From positions 1 to 7,950 of the forward strand of contig JAAZGC010000305.1 in assembly GCA_012511425.1 (NCBI GenBank): a stretch of DNA of 7,950 nt. Reading direction: 5' to 3'. Positions 6,015 through 7,950 of the stretch are shown piece after piece. How positions within the stretch are numbered: position 1 is the stretch's first letter; the number at the start of each line of letters is the position of its first letter. The notes under the pieces are model-generated. The model was not told where the DNA came from. It was given only the letters and a program-made list of their open reading frames with translations, and searched no databases. The position numbers and the translations under genes were made by a program. The DNA comes from Clostridiales bacterium. GTDB lineage: Bacteria; Bacillota; Clostridia; Oscillospirales; CAG-272.

Positions 6015-7950
6015 ATTACGAACTCTGCCCTCACTCCGGATTCTGCTTCGGAGTCAGCCGCGCGGTTTCGGCGGCGGAGGAGCTTGCCGAATCAAAAAAA
6101 CCGGGCGAGCGGCTGCTGCTGCTCGAGGAGCTTATCCATAATCACCTGGTAATGGAGGAGCTGCGGCGGAGCGGCGCCGAGATGGTCATGCCGGATGAGC
6201 TCGACTCGATATACAGAGAATCACGGGACGCCTCCCGGATCACCGTGGTGATAAGGGCGCACGGCATCGAAAAGGCGCTTCGCGAAAAGCTCCGAAGGCT
6301 CGAAGAGGCCGACCCACGCATCCGGATTTTCGACGGCACCTGTCCCGAAGTCAGCCGGATACATAAGATTGTAGATGAGAATACCGCTGCTGTAAGCGGC
6401 GGTATTCAAAAGCCGCTTATCGTCATCGGCTCGCCGGGGCATCCCGAAGTCAGGGCGATAATGTCATACGCTCACGGCGCCGCAGTCGCGGTAAATTCGC
6501 TCGGCGAACTCGAAGAACTGCTGCGTCATAAAAAATTTACAAATGACGGATTTATGACCGACCGGGCGGGGGAGGGCGATTTGTCCGATTCCGGCGTGGC
6601 TGTTGTGGCGGTTGCGCAGACCACCCAAATGTTAACGGAATGGAAAAAATGTCGAAAATTTATCAAAAACCTATATACAAATGCTATAATTTTTGATACA
6701 ATATGTAGAGTAACCGAATTGCGACAGAATGAGGCCGAACTACTTTCCCGCAGAGCGGACCTCATGGTTATCATCGGCGACAGATTAAGCTCCAATACCG
6801 CCAAACTGTATGAGATTTCAAAGAAGAACTGCAGAACGGTATTCGTAGACGGAGTCGGAGCCGCAGCGGAACTCCACGTTCCGGGCGGGATAAAAGTGGG
6901 CATCGCCGCGGGCGCTTCAACGCCCGGCGGTATTATAGAGGAGGTCATACGAACCATGGAACAGAACGAGAACATCAACGCCTCGATGAACGAGGAGAAA
7001 GGAATGGCTGTAACGGAAGAAAATTTTGAGCAGATGCTTGAAGAGTCGCTGAAGCCCCTTACGACGGGCGAAGCCGTCACCGGTATCATCACCAGCATCG
7101 GCGCAAACGAGATCCACGTCGATCTTATGTCAAAATGCACCGGTATAATCCCGATTTCCGAGATTACCGATGAATCCGGCGCAAAACTGGAAGAAATGTT
7201 CAACGTCGGAGACGAGATCGAAGCTATCGTAGTCAAAGTGAGCGATCTTGACGGCGTTGCGACTCTGTCGCGCAAGCGCGTCGAGAACATCATCAACTGG
7301 AGACGCATCGTTGCGGCTTACAACGAGCAGACCGCTCTTGAAGGGAAAATTGTTGAGGTCGTCAAGAGCGGCGTCATCATACTGCTCGAGAGCATAAGGG
7401 TATTTATACCGGCTTCCCAGTCGGGAATCCCGCGCGACGGCGATCTTAATACTCTTATCGGAACTACCCAGAGAGTCAAGATCATCGATCTCAACGAGCA
7501 GCGCCGCCGCGCGGTTGCGTCCATCAGAGCCGTCCTCCGCGAGGAGCGCAAGGCTGTTGAAGCCAAATTCTGGGCAGAGATCGAAAAGGGCAAGCGCTAC
7601 GAAGGAATCGTCAAGTCATTTATGCCTTACGGCGCATTTGTCGATCTGGGCGGAGTGGACGGCATGGTCCACAGCTCGGAGCTTTCCTGGAAGCGGATCA
7701 AGCATCCGTCCGATGTCGTTTCGCTCGGGCAGAAGATCGACGTCTATGTCAAGGATTTCGATCCCGACCGCCGCCGCATCTCGCTCGGATATAAGACCGA
7801 GGAGAGCAACCCGTGGAACGTCTTTATCGAGAAGTACAAGAAGGGCGACGTTGCTGTCGTCAAGATAGTCAACCTTATGCCTTTCGGCGCTTTCGCCGAA
7901 GTGGTTCCGGGAACCGACGGACTTATCCACATCTCGCAGATCACCGACCA
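6011..7950 (+). CDS. ispH-rpsA: IspH (HMBPP reductase) fused to ribosomal protein S1, 3' end cut by window
   Basis: The reading frame is open for 646 codons to the window edge. Residues 1 to about 314 are IspH, the [4Fe-4S] enzyme that reduces HMBPP to IPP and DMAPP in the MEP pathway. The three cluster cysteines are C12 (GFCFGV), C111 (DGTCPEV) and C232 (DTICRVT). H43, H84 and H144 plus E146 (GHPEV), QTT (203-205), SSN (260-262) and GASTP (301-305) complete the active site. A polar linker (about 315-350) leads to S1 repeats at about 351-422, 441-510, 527-598 and a fourth from 611 that is truncated. S1 holds mRNA on the 30S subunit. The TTG start (overlapping the plsC stop as TTGA) puts the first cysteine at position 12, as in E. 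coli IspH; a GTG nine bases upstream is the alternative. Fusions of this kind are known in Clostridia. I translated across the junction and found no stop or frameshift. Confidence 0.95.
   Translation, partial: MNYELCPHSGFCFGVSRAVSAAEELAESKKPGERLLLLEELIHNHLVMEELRRSGAEMVMPDELDSIYRESRDASRITVVIRAHGIEKALREKLRRLEEADPRIRIFDGTCPEVSRIHKIVDENTAAVSGGIQKPLIVIGSPGHPEVRAIMSYAHGAAVAVNSLGELEELLRHKKFTNDGFMTDRAGEGDLSDSGVAVVAVAQTTQMLTEWKKCRKFIKNLYTNAIIFDTICRVTELRQNEAELLSRRADLMVIIGDRLSSNTAKLYEISKKNCRTVFVDGVGAAAELHVPGGIKVGIAAGASTPGGIIEEVIRTMEQNENINASMNEEKGMAVTEENFEQMLEESLKPLTTGEAVTGIITSIGANEIHVDLMSKCTGIIPISEITDESGAKLEEMFNVGDEIEAIVVKVSDLDGVATLSRKRVENIINWRRIVAAYNEQTALEGKIVEVVKSGVIILLESIRVFIPASQSGIPRDGDLNTLIGTTQRVKIIDLNEQRRRAVASIRAVLREERKAVEAKFWAEIEKGKRYEGIVKSFMPYGAFVDLGGVDGMVHSSELSWKRIKHPSDVVSLGQKIDVYVKDFDPDRRRISLGYKTEESNPWNVFIEKYKKGDVAVVKIVNLMPFGAFAEVVPGTDGLIHISQITD
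6939..6958 (+). promoter_or_regulatory. Internal Shine-Dalgarno and in-frame ATG at the IspH-S1 junction (first)
   Basis: AGGAGGT (6939-6945), a full anti-Shine-Dalgarno match, precedes an in-frame ATG at 6956 (residue 316) by ten bases. Initiation here would yield S1 without IspH. Part of the match is dictated by the conserved IspH residues Glu-Glu-Val, so it may be a coding by-product, and the spacing is slightly long. Confidence 0.4.
6993..7006 (+). promoter_or_regulatory. Internal Shine-Dalgarno and in-frame ATG at the IspH-S1 junction (second)
   Basis: AGGAG (6993-6997) lies six bases before an in-frame ATG at 7004 (residue 332), an ideal spacing. It is in the linker, where amino-acid constraint should be weak, and the downstream sequence MAVTEENFEQ resembles a natural S1 N-terminus. 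It could produce free S1 protein; this is inference from sequence only. Confidence 0.4.

Noticed and set aside
6526..7308. 260-codon minus-strand frame opposite the IspH-S1 junction
   Set aside because: It is a Ser/Ile/Pro-rich shadow of the plus-strand fusion gene; the plus frame carries all the IspH and S1 motifs.
6011..7950. Possibility that ispH and rpsA are separate genes joined by an assembly or sequencing error
   Set aside because: The frame was translated codon by codon through the junction without a stop, the linker is polar and plausible, and such fusions are known in Clostridia.

Overview
The window looks like chromosomal DNA from a fairly GC-rich member of the Clostridia (Firmicutes). 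Three things point there: an IspH enzyme fused in frame to ribosomal protein S1, the gene order FAD-oxidoreductase / cmk / plsC / ispH-rpsA, and a small TM1266-type regulator usually seen with [FeFe]-hydrogenase maturation genes. This placement rests on remembered family knowledge, not on a search. No phage, IS, CRISPR, tRNA or rRNA is visible.

Layout: two divergent operons leave a roughly 300-bp AT-rich intergenic region (1738-2034). Leftward (minus strand) the order is a TM1266-family regulator (1465-1737), a FecCD-type metal-chelate ABC permease (450-1475) and its ATPase (1-453, cut by the window edge). Adjacent genes overlap by 11 and 4 bases, so they are probably co-transcribed and translationally coupled. 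Rightward (plus strand) the order is purD, a BaiN/HI0933-like flavoprotein, cmk, plsC and a bifunctional ispH-rpsA gene that runs off the right edge. Gaps there are 13 bp, 2 bp, a 4-bp overlap and a 4-bp overlap, so this is one tight operon read from a good sigma-A-like promoter at 1966-1995.

How the genes work together: the left operon joins uptake of an iron chelate (or cobalamin or heme) to a probable hydrogenase-system regulator, which makes sense because the H-cluster and its radical-SAM maturases need iron. The right operon is housekeeping: purine synthesis (PurD), CMP/dCMP phosphorylation (Cmk), phosphatidic acid synthesis (PlsC), the last step of the MEP isoprenoid pathway (IspH) and mRNA binding on the ribosome (S1).

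The most interesting non-coding signal is in the leader of the left operon. A 9-bp hairpin followed by a T-rich tract lies just before the first ribosome binding site. An 11-base upstream segment is perfectly complementary to the hairpin's 5' arm plus loop. This is the geometry of a terminator/antiterminator switch. A second point is the IspH-S1 junction, where two in-frame ATG codons each follow a strong Shine-Dalgarno sequence, so free S1 might be made from inside the fusion gene.
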